64,000 bases of DNA from Candidatus Opimibacter iunctus (GTDB taxonomy: Bacteria > Bacteroidota > Bacteroidia > Chitinophagales > Saprospiraceae): the NCBI GenBank assembly GCA_016716665.1, contig JADJVH010000007.1, forward strand, positions 1-64,000, in the 5' to 3' direction. A model generated the notes under the pieces. It made no database searches. It was not told the DNA's origin and saw nothing but the letters and a program-made list of their open reading frames with translations. The translations under genes and the position numbers were made by a program. Shown here in pieces: positions 9,642-17,864 of this stretch (its first letter is position 1; the number at the start of each line of letters is the position of its first letter).

Positions 9642-11253
9642 TTGCGTTTGAACAGGATGACCTGGTTGATGATTTTAGGATCGATCACTCCATCACCTGC
9701 ATAGGTATATTGCTGATCATTCATGTTGAAGGCGGCTACCGGGACATATTCCCTCGCAATGACGGCAAATGATGAGGTGTATAATACATCATTGGATGAT
9801 GGACTCATGCTCCAGCTGTACGGGAAGAGATTGTACAGCACATAATCCGGTTTTTTATCCTGCAGGTCACTCAATGCTTCCGCTACAAAGGCATCCGTTT
9901 TTTCGTTATGCTTGGTGAGCATAGACATGAATATATGCCGTGTTGGTGCAGTCTTTCCGGCGTAGAGGTATGTCTGGGGTTCTGACCCGCACATCATGAT
10001 TGTCTCATTGTCCTTCATGATCGAAGCCGCATAGGTTGACAACTTACGGATCGCTTCAAACGGATTATTCCGGTATAATTTTACGATATCCGGAGTGGTC
10101 TCTGCTTCAAAATAATAGGCCCGTTGCACGACTGCTTCACCAAGGATGCAAAGGAGTACCAGGAAAGCAGCACCAATACCCAGCCGTAGATTCTTTTGGC
10201 TCAGCTGATGCAATGCTGTACCGGTCATCATCGCAAGCGGGACAAACAGGAGCAGCCAATACTGCCCATAAAACCTGAAGCCTGGAATGAGGATGATGAC
10301 TGCCAATAAAAAGTAAGTGAGCAGGAGGATATTGGGTTTTTGTTTTACGAGAAATATATTGTAAGCCAGCGAGAGCCCTGCAATTCCAAACAAGGAAAGC
10401 TGAAAGCGGGTGATGTTCTTTATAAAATATTTTAAAAAACCGGCGCCTTCTTCAGTGGTGACCACGGAGCTGTATTTGGCGGGATAAGTAAACAACCAAT
10501 AGTAGGCATCATCCAGGGCACTGTTGGCCCAGAGGAATCCAAACAACAACAAGGCAGGCACCAAAGCTCCGCCGGCAAAAGTTAATCCATGCAGTAACCA
10601 TGCTTTTTGCTTGCGTTGCATGATCAGGTACAGCAGGAAGAGTGGGGACAAGAGTATGGCTGTCTGCTTGGTGAGTATAGCCATGGCAATGCCGCTCCTG
10701 CCAGCAGGATAAGCAGGAGCCCCTTGCGGTCATAGCTCCTGATGAGCAGATAGAAGGAGAGTAAGACGAACGTATTGACGATGTGTTCTGCTACCATCGT
10801 AAATCCCAGCGCATAGAGGTTGATGCTGAGCATGGCAAATAAAGCAGATGAGACAAGTGCGTATGTCTTGTCAATATATCTGGTGAGGATCAGATAGATG
10901 AGCAGGCCACTGGCGAGATTGAGCAAGAGGCCAAAAAATCGCAGGCCAAAATCTGAAAACCCAAATAAAGTGCCACCAATACCATAGAGGTAGTAAAGCA
11001 CTGGAGGTTTCATCTCATAAAAATCAACGTAGGGAATTGATCCCTTGACAGACAAGCCACCCAGGTATCCATAGGTCCCTTCGTCACGGTTCATCGGATA
11101 CGCTGAAAGGAATATCCGGCTGATCAATGCAATAAGCGTGGTCACGATAGCCAGGGAGGTGAGCAGGAGGGCTGTATTGCCGGAGGGACGATCTGTCGGA
11201 GCCTGGAGGGTTTCCGGTTTTTTACTACCCTTGTTTTTATTCTTAATGGACAT
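9638..11253 (-). pseudogene. GT39/ArnT-like polytopic glycosyltransferase, one frameshift
   Basis: First gene of the leftward sugar operon. The start at 11253 gives MSIKNKNKGSKK, then a chain of hydrophobic helices. The acidic motif AYPMNRDEGTYGYLGG in the first periplasmic loop is the catalytic-site region of dolichyl/polyprenyl-phosphate-mannose-type transferases (ArnT, PMT). The frame breaks near 10688 (LLLILLAGAA then AMAILTKQTAILLSPLFLLYLI), where one base restores continuity. The total is about 538 residues with roughly 11-12 membrane helices and a C-terminal soluble domain (YNLFPYSWSMSPS). Predicted to move a lipid-linked sugar to an acceptor on the outer face of the inner membrane. 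Confidence 0.75.
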
Positions 11254-11351
11254 TGTATCCCAATGATTTGGAGGTAAGGTGCGTAAATATATTACATATC
11301 CCATAGGTAAGATGAATGCGCTACATTTACGAGATCAAGCGATGTGTGAGT

Positions 11352-12188
11352 ATGCATGACCTTATCATCAATTTTACCCCTACCGGTATGGTGCCCACCA
11401 AGGCCATGAACCCTCATGTACCCATATCCGTCAATGAAATCATCGAGGAGGTCCACCAGGCCTGCGAAGCGGGCATCACCCTGGTACATCTCCATGCCCG
11501 GGATGAGCAGGGCGAACCGACCTATCACAAGGCTATTTATGAAAAGATAGTCGATGGTATACGCACACATTGCAATGACCTGGTCATCTGCCTGTCACTG
11601 AGTGGCCGCAATTTCAATGAGTTTGACAAGCGGTCCGAACCTATCGAGCTGATGCCGGACATGGGATCGCTTACCCTGAGCTCCCTGAATTTTTCAACGC
11701 AAGCCAGTGTCAATGCCCCTGACATGATCACCCGCCTTGCAGAGAAGATGAATGCTTATGGTGTTCATCCCGAACTCGAGATCTTTGACCTGGGGATGAT
11801 CCAGTATGGAAAATACCTGATGCAGAAGGGCCTGATCAAGCCTCCTTATTATTTCAATCTCATCTTTGGCAATATCGCCGGCATGCAGGCTGATTTCAAT
11901 GCCATGAGTGCCGCGCTCCATGAATTGCCGCATGAATCTTACTGGGCCTTTGGCGGAATTGGTACACAGCAGTTGCAAGCCAATACTGCTGCTATCAGCA
12001 TGGGAGGTGGGGTGCGAATAGGCCTGGAGGACAATTTATACATGGACAAGCACAAGGCTGTCCTGGCTACAAACCTTGCCTTGATAGGGAGGGTCAGGCA
12101 ACTTGCAGAAATATTTGAGCGAAAGATCATGAGCCCCTCTGCTTTTGGAGAGCTTGGATTCTACAATCGTAAACGGCAGCGAATATGA
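11352..12188 (+). CDS. BKACE family (beta-keto acid cleavage enzyme, DUF849)
   Basis: The start at 11352 (MHDLIINFTPTGMVPTK) fits the family's NFTPTGM opening; the upstream in-frame ATG at 11316 is less likely. Family signs: VHLHARDEQGEPTYHKAIYEKIVDGIR with two zinc-ligand histidines in HLHAR, the PELEIFDLGMI block carrying the Glu, and a C-terminal GGGVRIGLEDNLYMDKHKAVLATN. BKACE enzymes condense a beta-keto acid with acetyl-CoA and split it to acetoacetate plus a new acyl-CoA. The original member acts in lysine fermentation. Here the gene overlaps a NeuD-type acyltransferase by 4 bp and lies divergent from a sugar operon, which points to supplying an unusual acyl-CoA. That role is inference. 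278 residues, intact. Confidence 0.85.
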   Translation: MHDLIINFTPTGMVPTKAMNPHVPISVNEIIEEVHQACEAGITLVHLHARDEQGEPTYHKAIYEKIVDGIRTHCNDLVICLSLSGRNFNEFDKRSEPIELMPDMGSLTLSSLNFSTQASVNAPDMITRLAEKMNAYGVHPELEIFDLGMIQYGKYLMQKGLIKPPYYFNLIFGNIAGMQADFNAMSAALHELPHESYWAFGGIGTQQLQANTAAISMGGGVRIGLEDNLYMDKHKAVLATNLALIGRVRQLAEIFERKIMSPSAFGELGFYNRKRQRI

Positions 12189-12847
12189 CAGAGCGGTTGT
12201 TTCTCCTGGGCAAGAGCACTTTTGCGCTGAGTATCATATTGGATATGTTGCCGGATGCTTATACGGAGGCCGGACTGATCTCAAATATTCCTGATGAAGA
12301 AAATTCTTCCTTAGCGTTTCCGTACATGTCACCTGCCGTGCGTTTGACGGAGTACAGCGAGGATGCGTTGACGGATTGGCAGACCCCTGATTTTATCATT
12401 GCCTCTATCGGTAAGTCCAGGCGCAGGATTGCTGAATATTTCATGGCCAAATACAATATTCCTGATGAACGGTTTATTCCGCTTATTCATCCTTCGTCGG
12501 TGACGGCCAATGGCTTTGTTTACGGCGCAGGATTGCATATCAGCCCACTCTCGGTCATTGCCCCTTATTGCACATTCGGACGCTTTGTGGTCATCAACAG
12601 GCAGGTGAGTATAGGTCATCATACGGTACTGCATGATTATGTCAGCATCAATCCGGGTGTGACCATTTCCGGGATATGTGACATAGGGGATAATACGACA
12701 ATTGGTGCAGGAGCAACCATCCTTGATAAAATTAAGATCGGGGCCAATACCATCATAGGTGCTGGTTCTGTTGTGACACGCGATATCCCTGACGGGGTAG
12801 TAGCCTACGGTAGTCCTGCAAAGGTCATCCGGGACAATAATCCATAA
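12185..12847 (+). CDS. NeuD/PglD-type sugar acyltransferase (left-handed beta helix)
   Basis: A 220-residue acyltransferase. The N-terminal part (residues 1-90) is a Rossmann-like PglD_N domain that binds the nucleotide sugar (LFLLGKSTFALSIILDML; FIIASIGKSRRRIAEYF). From about residue 105 it is a hexapeptide-repeat left-handed beta helix (IHPSSVTANGFVYGAGLHISPLSVIAPY; IGAGATILDKIKIGANTIIGAGSVVTRDIPDGVVAYGSPAKVI). The catalytic histidine is probably in SIGHHTVLHDYVSI. Members N-acylate amino sugars such as UDP- or dTDP-amino-deoxyhexoses. The ATGA overlap with the BKACE gene implies translational coupling and suggests the two work in sequence. Confidence 0.85.
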   Translation: MTERLFLLGKSTFALSIILDMLPDAYTEAGLISNIPDEENSSLAFPYMSPAVRLTEYSEDALTDWQTPDFIIASIGKSRRRIAEYFMAKYNIPDERFIPLIHPSSVTANGFVYGAGLHISPLSVIAPYCTFGRFVVINRQVSIGHHTVLHDYVSINPGVTISGICDIGDNTTIGAGATILDKIKIGANTIIGAGSVVTRDIPDGVVAYGSPAKVIRDNNP

Positions 12848-12889
12848 ATAAAGTAGTTCTCATCAGCAGTTGCCGAAACCTGATAGCAT

Positions 12890-13768
12890 ATGAGTAAGAC
12901 GATCAAGACATATTCCACCTTTCAATGGACGGATCTGGAAAAGCCCACCCAGGAAGAGCTGGAGACCCTGACCAGTTCCTTCAATATCGATATCCATCTT
13001 CTGGAAGACATCCTCGAGTATGGCCACTTGCCTAAAATCGAAAAGGTCAGCAACTATACCTTTATCATCCTCAGGGCGTATGCGTCCAATACTAAGGAGA
13101 ATGTAACTACGGTAGTGGGCCTGTCAAACAAGATTGCTTTTTTTATCAATGACAAGAACTTGTTGACGGTGCATCGCGCAGAATTTCCTTTTTTAAAAAA
13201 CCGGAGCGATTCATGCGACAGTAGCGAAGCCCTGATGCTGGACATCATCAATGAGATCCTCCTCACCTACGAAAAGCCTCTCGAGCAGCAGAGTGAAAAG
13301 ATGGATGAATTTGAGCGGGCCATCTTCCTGAAAGGCGGACAGTCTATTTCTATAGAGGCCTTGTACTATCAGAAATCTAAAGCACGGATTTCGAAGAAAG
13401 TCATGTCGCTGACCCAGGCCGTGCTCAACCAGATATCGGTCAAGCCTGACTTAGCTTCCCTCCTGCAGGATACCAAGGAGACAACACTTAGTTATCTCCT
13501 GCAGTATGATGAAGTGATCGAGGATGCCAATACGATCCTGCACTCCTACATGTCCGTCACCGCGCAGCGCAGTAATGACGTCATGAAACTCCTGACGATC
13601 TTTTCGGCCTTCTTCCTGCCCCTTACCTTTATCGTGGGTATTTATGGGATGAACTTTGACAACATGCCGGAGTTGAGATGGCCCAATGGATACTACTATG
13701 CTCTTGGCTTAATGCTGACGATCTCTATCGTGATCTGGGCCTGGTTTAAGCGGAAGAAAATCATGTGA
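12890..13768 (+). CDS. CorA-like magnesium/divalent cation transporter
   Basis: A 292-residue CorA-family channel. The large N-terminal cytoplasmic funnel domain is followed by the long stalk helix (residues about 160-230) and two C-terminal transmembrane helices. Between them is the family signature YGMNF (GIYGMNFDNMPELRWPNGYYY), the GMN selectivity motif. The C-terminus is positively charged (WFKRKKIM), as in the family. It normally forms a homopentamer in the inner membrane that imports Mg2+ and sometimes Co2+/Ni2+. The gene stops two bases before the CbrC-like gene, so they are likely cotranscribed. Intact. Confidence 0.9.
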   Translation: MSKTIKTYSTFQWTDLEKPTQEELETLTSSFNIDIHLLEDILEYGHLPKIEKVSNYTFIILRAYASNTKENVTTVVGLSNKIAFFINDKNLLTVHRAEFPFLKNRSDSCDSSEALMLDIINEILLTYEKPLEQQSEKMDEFERAIFLKGGQSISIEALYYQKSKARISKKVMSLTQAVLNQISVKPDLASLLQDTKETTLSYLLQYDEVIEDANTILHSYMSVTAQRSNDVMKLLTIFSAFFLPLTFIVGIYGMNFDNMPELRWPNGYYYALGLMLTISIVIWAWFKRKKIM

Positions 13769-13769
13769 T

Positions 13770-14387
13770 ATGGAATTGAATTTTGCCTATTTCGACCATC
13801 CTGAAAAGTATTCCCCACTGAGTGAGGAAGAAGAGACCTGTGATTTCTGTGGACAGGAGAAATTATGTTTCGATGCATCATTTTTCTACAGCGTGGAGGA
13901 CAATGATTTTATTTGTCCGGAGTGTCTTGCAGGAGGAAAGCTGATTGGAAGGGAGATCTTCACCTGCGATGGAGATATCGACGAACTCAAGCGCCAGCTC
14001 AGCGTGCTTCATCCTGAGTGGAGTACAGAGATGATAGATGCTGATGCAGAGCGGAAGACTATAGCATTGGAGAAGACTACTCCGCACCTGATCACCTGGC
14101 AGGACTGGAGCTGGCCAGCTGCAGACGGGGATTACTGCAGGTTTATTGGATATGGTTCCAGGGAAAAGTATGCTGCATTATCTCCCGGGGCAAACGGAAA
14201 GGAGTTGTTTGAAAATTCACTTTACTATACAGTAGATGAGGATACTGATGCCGATGAGCTCTGGGAGGACCTCTTGCCGGAGGATGACATCGCAGACTAC
14301 AATGAGAGTGCAGAAATGCCCGTGCTCTTTTATGTGTTCAGGAGTTTGCACTCTGATCGTATTGTCACCGTGTGGGATAGTAATTGA
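13770..14387 (+). CDS. CbrC family protein (UPF0167)
   Basis: A 205-residue protein of the CbrC/UPF0167 family. N-terminal signs: FAYFDHPEKYSPLSEEEETCDFCGQEKLCFDASFFY and DNDFICPECLAGGKLIG, with two CxxC pairs that probably bind zinc. The remainder (TPHLITWQDWSWPAADGDYCRFIGYGS; VLFYVFRSLHSDRIVTVWDSN) matches the conserved C-terminal half. In Escherichia coli the family name comes from a role in colicin E2 tolerance; the molecular function is not known. It begins one base after the corA stop. Very acidic, no membrane segment. Intact. Confidence 0.85.
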   Translation: MELNFAYFDHPEKYSPLSEEEETCDFCGQEKLCFDASFFYSVEDNDFICPECLAGGKLIGREIFTCDGDIDELKRQLSVLHPEWSTEMIDADAERKTIALEKTTPHLITWQDWSWPAADGDYCRFIGYGSREKYAALSPGANGKELFENSLYYTVDEDTDADELWEDLLPEDDIADYNESAEMPVLFYVFRSLHSDRIVTVWDSN

Positions 14388-14785
14388 AAGCCGGAGGGTC
14401 GTGAAAATTAGCATGTTTTTATTACCTTCCGCAGGAAGAAAAACGCCAATGGCTGGAGTTCTTCCGCCAGCTGTTGAAGGATTGGCCTGTTTTTACCTTT
14501 CCCGGATGAAAAACGCCTGGATGGAGTTCTCGCATGATTCCACAATAAAATGAAATGTCAAGATTGGTATTCCTAGGTTGGCGGGAGAGAACTCCAATAA
14601 CGGCGATCGCCGTAAAGTTGGTCATATCGTTTAGTGACATTGGTTTGTTTACTCTTTCCGAAAAAACACCCCGCTGGCTGGTGTCCTCACCACCAGCTGT
14701 AGGTAAAGTTGATATATTGGGCACCTGTCAATGAAGGATGGACGTCATCCTGCCTTGTATTTACCACTTTATACTTCACACCATC
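14388..14785. repeat. Intergenic region with degenerate GAAAAACGCC-type repeats
   Basis: About 400 bp without a convincing gene. It holds three degenerate copies of a 40-bp motif: GAAAAACGCC followed by TGGMTGGAGTTCT-like DNA, near 14437, 14508 and 14661. The last copy is GC-richer and contains an inverted repeat (GCTGGTG...CACCACCAGC). There is also a short perfect palindrome ACGGCGATCGCCGT near 14599-14612. The promoter for the CotH gene should lie in the last 100 bp. Confidence 0.5.
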
Positions 14786-17083
14786 ATGATAAATTGTCGC
14801 GTTAGATTAGCCGGGATATCACGCTTTGTCTTGTTTCTTTTGCTGCTGGGCTATGCCGGTATCGCAAATAGCCAATGTTGTACCTACACCCTGAGCATGC
14901 AGGACTCCTATGGGGATGGCTGGAATGGCGGGTATCTTGAAGTGTTTAAAAATGGGATCTCGCTTGGCAATTTCTGGGGCACCGGATTTGGGAGCAATGC
15001 TACCATCGAGGTCTGCGATCAGGATAGTTTGAGGTTTTTCTACACCCCAAGTATGTACGAAAACGAGAACTTCTTCGAACTCTACAGCCCGGGATGGAAA
15101 CTGGTCACAGAAGGCGGACCTGATATTGCCGCAGGGGATGTGTACATCGCTGAGATGATTTGCGATACGATCGACCTTCCGGGCAATCATCCATGTAGTG
15201 CACTTCCGATAGATACGATTGGATGCGCAGTGGGTGACAATACACCAATGGAAAGTTCAGGCATCAGTCCTTACTGCGCTGAGTTTGCAGGCGGCGACAT
15301 GTGGTATGTCCTCGATATACCCCCATCAGGCAATGTCAGTATACAGACGGATAGTGGAAGCATCAATGATACGGGGCTTGCAGCCTGGATAGCCGGTGAC
15401 TGCTCAGGTATCCACCTTATAGGGTGTGATGATGATGCGGGCAACGAAGCCTTTTCGTTCCTGACCTTGTACAATCTCGATCCCACACAGAATCTCTATA
15501 TCCAGGTCTTTGGATATGCGGGAACCCGCGGGTCCTTCAAGTTATGTGTCAAAGATCTTGGTGTAGTTACGCTTGATAGTTCGGAGTTACCGATTATTTC
15601 CATTTTTACAAATGGCCAGCCTATACCAAATGACAACAAGATCGATGCGACGATGCAGATCAGGTATAATGGTCCGGGGACGATCACGCATGTTACTGAT
15701 GCACCAAATGAATATGATGGTCATATCGGTATCGAGGTCAGGGGTGCCTCTTCATCAGGCTATCCCCAGACACCTTATGGCCTGGAGACACGCACTGAGG
15801 ATGGGACTGACAATGATGTTTCGCTGCTCGGGATGCCTGAGGAGAGCGACTGGGTGCTGCTATCCAATTTCAATGACCGATCCCTGGTCAGGAATACGTT
15901 GAGCTTTAAGCTATTCGGCGATATGGGGCAATACAGCCCCCGGATGCAACTGGCGGAAGTCCTGCTCGATACCATGTATAAAGGCATCTATGTCTTTGGA
16001 GAGAAAATAAAGCGGGACACCAACAGGGTCAATATTGCAAAGCTCAGGCCTGAAGATATCGAAGGCGACGAATTGACCGGAGGGTATATCCTGCAACAAA
16101 ACTATTGGGATCCGAGTACCAGTTTCCAATCCAACTATTCCCCGATAGACCATCCGGACTTTGATGTGCATTTTGTGTATGAGTATCCCAAGCCGGATGA
16201 GATCACGGAGGAACAGAAAACCTATATCGCCTCCTACATCGATAGCCTCGAGACCGCATTGTATAGTGATGATTTTGCTGACCCCCAACTGGGCTACAGA
16301 AAATACCTGGATGAAAAATCGTTTATCGATTATTTCCTGCTCAATGAACTGGCGCGCAGCAATGATGGGTTTAAGAAGAGTGTCTTCTTCCATAAGGACA
16401 AAAATTCCAGGGGTGGTAAGCTGAAGGCAGGGCCGGGCTGGGATTTTGACTGGGCCTGGAAGACGATGTATGGTTGTGATATCTTCAGTGCCAATGATGG
16501 TTCCGGCTGGGCGCATCACATTAATGATTGCCCGACAGACAACTATTCCTGTGGCTACTATATCCGGATGTTCCAGGACAGCACCTTCCTTGACGAACTC
16601 AAGTGCACCTATGCTGATTACCGGGAGACCATCTTTGATAGTACCTACATCTTTAATTATATCGATAGCATAGGTGCGATCGTGCAGCATGCGCAGGAGA
16701 GACATTTTAAGAAATGGCCTATCCTCGGCATCAGTGGCCCTGCTCCTGAAGTCAATGCTATTGCTACAACGTATGCAGCAGAACTTGATACCCTCAAGGC
16801 GTGGATCTCCTTGCGGCTCACGTGGCTGGATGCCAATATGCCCGGGCTGTGTGAAACTACTGCAGTGAATGATCCTAATGATGGCAATGATTGGATCCGT
16901 TCATATCCTAATCCAACCAATGGTCCTGTTCATATCGAAGGCACGTGGTATGGTTCGCTTCCGGTGCGATGCGTGATCTATGATGCGACAGGGCGTGTGG
17001 TTGCGGATCGTTACATAGCAGACAGGCATATCTCCTTTGATGCTTTTTTGCTCCTGCCATTCGCAGCCGGAGTCTACGAATAA
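14786..17083 (+). CDS. Secreted CotH kinase family protein with truncated T9SS domain
   Basis: The start at 14786 (MINCRVRLAGISRFVLFLLLLGYAGIANSQ) gives a clean signal peptide; the ATG at 14738 would add 16 residues before it. Two N-terminal adhesion-type modules (YTLSMQDSYGDGWNGGYLEV; DMWYVLDIPPSGNVSIQTDSG) are followed by a CotH-type protein-kinase-like domain: HIGIEVRGASSSGYPQTPYGLETR, GEKIKRDTNRVNIAKL, LNELARSNDGFKKSVFFHKD and GPGWDFDWAW, the metal-binding DWD-like motif. The end is a T9SS type A domain (IRSYPNPTNGPVHIEG) that stops at LPFAAGVYE, about 12 residues short of usual. The stop codon lies inside an ATTCG...CGAAT hairpin repeat. Secretion may be impaired. Confidence 0.82.
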   Translation: MINCRVRLAGISRFVLFLLLLGYAGIANSQCCTYTLSMQDSYGDGWNGGYLEVFKNGISLGNFWGTGFGSNATIEVCDQDSLRFFYTPSMYENENFFELYSPGWKLVTEGGPDIAAGDVYIAEMICDTIDLPGNHPCSALPIDTIGCAVGDNTPMESSGISPYCAEFAGGDMWYVLDIPPSGNVSIQTDSGSINDTGLAAWIAGDCSGIHLIGCDDDAGNEAFSFLTLYNLDPTQNLYIQVFGYAGTRGSFKLCVKDLGVVTLDSSELPIISIFTNGQPIPNDNKIDATMQIRYNGPGTITHVTDAPNEYDGHIGIEVRGASSSGYPQTPYGLETRTEDGTDNDVSLLGMPEESDWVLLSNFNDRSLVRNTLSFKLFGDMGQYSPRMQLAEVLLDTMYKGIYVFGEKIKRDTNRVNIAKLRPEDIEGDELTGGYILQQNYWDPSTSFQSNYSPIDHPDFDVHFVYEYPKPDEITEEQKTYIASYIDSLETALYSDDFADPQLGYRKYLDEKSFIDYFLLNELARSNDGFKKSVFFHKDKNSRGGKLKAGPGWDFDWAWKTMYGCDIFSANDGSGWAHHINDCPTDNYSCGYYIRMFQDSTFLDELKCTYADYRETIFDSTYIFNYIDSIGAIVQHAQERHFKKWPILGISGPAPEVNAIATTYAAELDTLKAWISLRLTWLDANMPGLCETTAVNDPNDGNDWIRSYPNPTNGPVHIEGTWYGSLPVRCVIYDATGRVVADRYIADRHISFDAFLLLPFAAGVYE

Positions 17084-17187
17084 CGAATGGTCCTGATTAG
17101 TGCATGGAGCCGGGAGGCTCCTGGAGGTGATGCAACACTAGTGCATGATTTTTTTATTCCTGCCATTCGTAGCCAGAGGCTACGAAT
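17053..17187. repeat. Pair of ATTCGYAGCC hairpin repeats at the end of the CotH gene
   Basis: Two direct copies of CCTGCCATTCGYAGCC at 17054-17069 and 17159-17174. The second forms a perfect hairpin, ATTCGTAGCC-AGA-GGCTACGAAT, at 17165-17187. The first (17059-17081) is an imperfect version that contains the last codons and stop of the CotH gene. Between them is a GGAGCC/GGCTCC hairpin near 17105-17122. They may also serve as terminators. Confidence 0.75.
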
Positions 17188-17216
17188 ATCATTAGTTTTG
17201 AAATAAAATAACAGGT

Positions 17217-17777
17217 ATGGTACTCCACATCAAAAACATGGTCTGCAATCGGTGCAAGATGGTGGTCAGGGCTGAACTTGAAAAGCTTGGCTTTGAGCCA
17301 ATCTCACTGGAACTTGGAGAGGTCACCCTGGACAGGGATATCACCAATGAAGAGAAAGCAAGGATTGATACCCGGCTACATGAACTTGGATTTGCCCTGA
17401 TCGATGACAAGAAAAGTACCATGATCGAGCGGATCAAGACCCTGATCGTGGAACTGGTGCACCAGCAAAACAGCGAACTCAAGACCAATCTCTCGGAGTA
17501 TCTCAGCAGCCGGTTACATCATGACTACCATGCGATGACCAACCTCTTTTCGGAGGTGGAAGGGACCACGATCGAAAAGTATTTTATCGCCCAGAAGATC
17601 GAACGGGTAAAGGAGCTCCTGGTCTATGATGAACTGACCCTGAGTGAAATTGCCTACCAACTCAATTACTCCAGTGTCGCCCACCTGAGCAACCAGTTTA
17701 AGAAGGTGACCGGGCTGACACCCAGCTACTTTAAACAAATCCGGGAAGAGAAGCGTAAGTCCCTGGATGAAGTTTAA
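17217..17777 (+). CDS. HMA-domain/AraC-type transcriptional regulator
   Basis: A 186-residue fusion. Residues 1-65 form a heavy-metal-associated fold with MVCNRC as the CxxC metal site. Residues about 85-180 form an AraC/XylS DNA-binding domain: KIERVKELLVYDELTLSEIAYQLNYSSVAHLSNQFKKVTGLTPSYFKQIREEKR, with both helix-turn-helix units. This arrangement is found in Bacteroidota beside copper transporters. Here a CopA-type ATPase starts 87 bp downstream on the same strand. The simplest reading is a copper-sensing activator of copA. Direct metal sensing through the CxxC is inference. Intact. Confidence 0.85.
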   Translation: MVLHIKNMVCNRCKMVVRAELEKLGFEPISLELGEVTLDRDITNEEKARIDTRLHELGFALIDDKKSTMIERIKTLIVELVHQQNSELKTNLSEYLSSRLHHDYHAMTNLFSEVEGTTIEKYFIAQKIERVKELLVYDELTLSEIAYQLNYSSVAHLSNQFKKVTGLTPSYFKQIREEKRKSLDEV

Positions 17778-17864
17778 ATTTTGTAAGCTTTTCCCATAAT
17801 GATGTAACGCCATTGCCTCTGAATAGGACCAACTTTGTAAAGGAATCAAAAGAATCCAATCAAG

